Below are positions 62,924-64,000 of a stretch of 64,000 bases of DNA, piece after piece. Origin of the DNA: Paenibacillus xylanexedens (lineage in GTDB: Bacteria; Bacillota; Bacilli; Paenibacillales; Paenibacillaceae); contig NZ_JAGIKV010000027.1 in the NCBI RefSeq assembly GCF_017874615.1, positions 1 through 64,000 on the forward strand, in the 5' to 3' direction. The notes beneath the pieces are model-generated. The model worked only from the letters and a program-made list of their open reading frames with translations, made no database searches and was not told the origin of the DNA. A program made the position numbers and the translations under genes. How positions within the stretch are numbered: the stretch's first letter is position 1; every line of letters starts with the position of its first letter.

Positions 62924-63559
62924 ATGTTCAAATTTGGTAAAAAATTAATGACCGTTGTTCTCGCAGCTTCCATGAGTTTTGGTGTCTTTGCAGCAACATC
63001 CAGCGCTGCAACAGATTATTGGCAAAATTGGACAGATGGTGGAGGATCGGTCAACGCTGTTAATGGATCAGGAGGGAATTATAGTGTAAACTGGCAGAAT
63101 GTAGGTAACTTTGTTGTAGGGAAAGGGTGGACATCTGGTACGCCTAATCGAGTGGTCAATTACAATGCCGGCGTATTCTCTCCTTCAGGTAACGGCTATC
63201 TCACTTTCTATGGTTGGACTAGAAACGCTCTAATTGAATATTACGTGGTGGATAGCTGGGGATCGTATCGTCCTACTGGAACGTATAAGGGCTCTATGAC
63301 TAGTGATGGCGGCACATATGACATCTATACTACGATGAGATACAATGCACCTTCCATTGATGGTACTCAGACTTTCCCTCAATATTGGAGTGTTAGACAG
63401 TCCAAGAAACCAATCGGAGTTAATTCTACCATTACGTTCAGCAATCACGTGAATGCATGGGCGAGCAAAGGGATGAACCTTGGAAGTAGTTGGTCTTATC
63501 AGGTGATGGCAACAGAGGGTTATCAAAGCAGCGGAAGCGCAAACGTGACGGTTTGGTAA
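62924..63559 (+). CDS. xynA: Secreted GH11 endo-1,4-beta-xylanase
   Basis: A small xylanase of 211 residues that cuts the xylan backbone outside the cell. The signal peptide runs to about residue 29 (LMTVVLAASMSFGVFAATSS). The mature jelly-roll opens DYWQNWTDGGGSVNAVNGSG. The nucleophile is E105 in NALIEYYVVDSWG and the acid/base E198 in VMATEGYQSSG. Length and motifs are those of the classic Bacillus XynA. AGGAGG precedes the ATG. It is the only clearly secreted xylanase in the window, so it probably feeds the importer and the intracellular enzymes. Confidence 0.95.
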   Translation: MFKFGKKLMTVVLAASMSFGVFAATSSAATDYWQNWTDGGGSVNAVNGSGGNYSVNWQNVGNFVVGKGWTSGTPNRVVNYNAGVFSPSGNGYLTFYGWTRNALIEYYVVDSWGSYRPTGTYKGSMTSDGGTYDIYTTMRYNAPSIDGTQTFPQYWSVRQSKKPIGVNSTITFSNHVNAWASKGMNLGSSWSYQVMATEGYQSSGSANVTVW

Positions 63560-63609
63560 AACTGATGTGATGCAGTTCAACGTCTGCACCTGCATTTGAA
63601 TTCAATTTT

Positions 63610-63663
63610 CCGGCAACGTTGAGGAACGTTATTCACCAAACTAACGGACCTCAACGTTGCCGG
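63610..63663. repeat. Large inverted repeat after the xylanase gene
   Basis: CCGGCAACGTTGAGG (63610-63624) and its exact reverse complement (63649-63663) form a 15-bp stem around 24 bases. It follows the xylanase stop by 50 bases. There is no T-run, so it might be a weak terminator, an mRNA-stabilising hairpin or a repeated element. Confidence 0.65.
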
Positions 63664-63692
63664 ATTCAAGCTTAGTAAAGGAGAATAATTGA

Positions 63693-64000
63693 ATGAGGAA
63701 GCTGGTATGGTTAACTTTAATCGCTATAGTTGTTAGTCTAAGTGCTTGTTCAGCAAGTAATACCAAATTAAACGATGACTTGGTATTCGTCGAAGGGGGA
63801 GCCTTCAAGAGCAGTAAGCCGAGTCAGATTGATAGGAATGAAACGCTGGAATCCTTCTATATTGGCAAATACGAAGTAACTCAAAAAGAATGGATGGAGG
63901 TTATGGGGGAAAACCCTTCCGGCTTCAAGGGAGATGATCTGCCTGTTGAAATGGTCAGCTGGTATGACGCAGTGGAATACTGTAATCAAAAAAGTATAAA
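63693..64000 (+). CDS. SUMF1/formylglycine-generating-enzyme-like lipoprotein, partial at the right edge
   Basis: The visible 102 residues start with a signal peptide ending in a lipobox (VSLSAC, Cys about 19). Then comes the FGE-sulfatase opening: DLVFVEGGAFKSS, SFYIGKYEVTQKEWMEVMG, NPSGFKGDDLPVEMVSWYDA. This fold activates sulfatases or, in many bacteria, serves other roles; the Cys residues needed for the former lie outside the window. AAAGGAG precedes the ATG. It follows the xylanase behind a large inverted repeat, so the two may be separate units. Confidence 0.85.
   Translation, partial: MRKLVWLTLIAIVVSLSACSASNTKLNDDLVFVEGGAFKSSKPSQIDRNETLESFYIGKYEVTQKEWMEVMGENPSGFKGDDLPVEMVSWYDAVEYCNQKSI

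Noticed and set aside
1..64000. CRISPR arrays, tRNA or rRNA genes, prophage
   Set aside because: I saw no regularly spaced repeats, no tRNA-like cloverleaf with CCA end, no rRNA stretches and no phage structural genes.

Overview
The window reads as a chromosomal segment of a Paenibacillus-like soil Firmicute. Ribosome-binding sites are strong (AGGAGG type), TTG and GTG starts are common, and secreted proteins carry Gram-positive lipoprotein signals. The gene mix is typical of that genus: many CUT1 sugar ABC importers without their own ATPase, YesM/YesN-like two-component systems, AraC regulators, GH43/GH8/GH11/GH5 glycosidases and cre-like catabolite sites. No rRNA, tRNA, CRISPR array or prophage was seen.

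Layout. 1-1113: an IS3-family (IS150-like) element cut by the left edge, which appears to have landed in a terminator stem. 1.1-3.5 kb: an EamA exporter, a TetR regulator with a clear operator, and a cupin. 3.6-9.4 kb: a complete ribose operon rbsRKDACB. 9.5-15.1 kb: a YggS-type PLP-binding protein, a BenE-like transporter and a serine hydroxymethyltransferase paralogue in one operon, facing an SDR-like protein and a MocR (PLP-dependent) regulator. 15.4-20.5 kb: a secreted serine hydrolase, a fused amino-acid ABC receptor-permease with its ATPase, and a small hypothetical protein. 20.5-25.4 kb: a GH27 alpha-galactosidase with an AraC regulator, a TetR regulator facing a membrane-anchored hydrolase, and a lipoprotein barnase with its barstar inhibitor.

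25.6-37.7 kb: an orphan sugar-binding lipoprotein, an AraC regulator, two intracellular GH43 enzymes, a binding-protein/histidine-kinase/response-regulator trio, and a regulator with a degenerate receiver. 37.9-52.7 kb: the most unusual part, a co-directional array. It holds two binding proteins (one a 965-residue fusion), two permease pairs, an NHL-propeller/TPR membrane protein, a Yip1-type membrane protein, a DUF5696-like lipoprotein and a secreted GH5 enzyme with a ricin-type module.

53-64 kb: a membrane-bound AraC sensor-regulator next to a LplB/YtcP/LipO-type importer, followed by xylan-degradation genes: a GH8 exo-oligoxylanase broken by a homopolymer frameshift, an SGNH esterase, a CE1-like esterase, a secreted GH11 xylanase, and the start of a SUMF1-type lipoprotein cut by the right edge. 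Together the right half looks like a hemicellulose programme: secreted enzymes cut the polymer, lipoproteins and permeases import oligosaccharides, and cytoplasmic GH43/GH8/esterases finish them. No CUT1 ATPase is present, so a shared MsmX-type ATPase encoded elsewhere is inferred.
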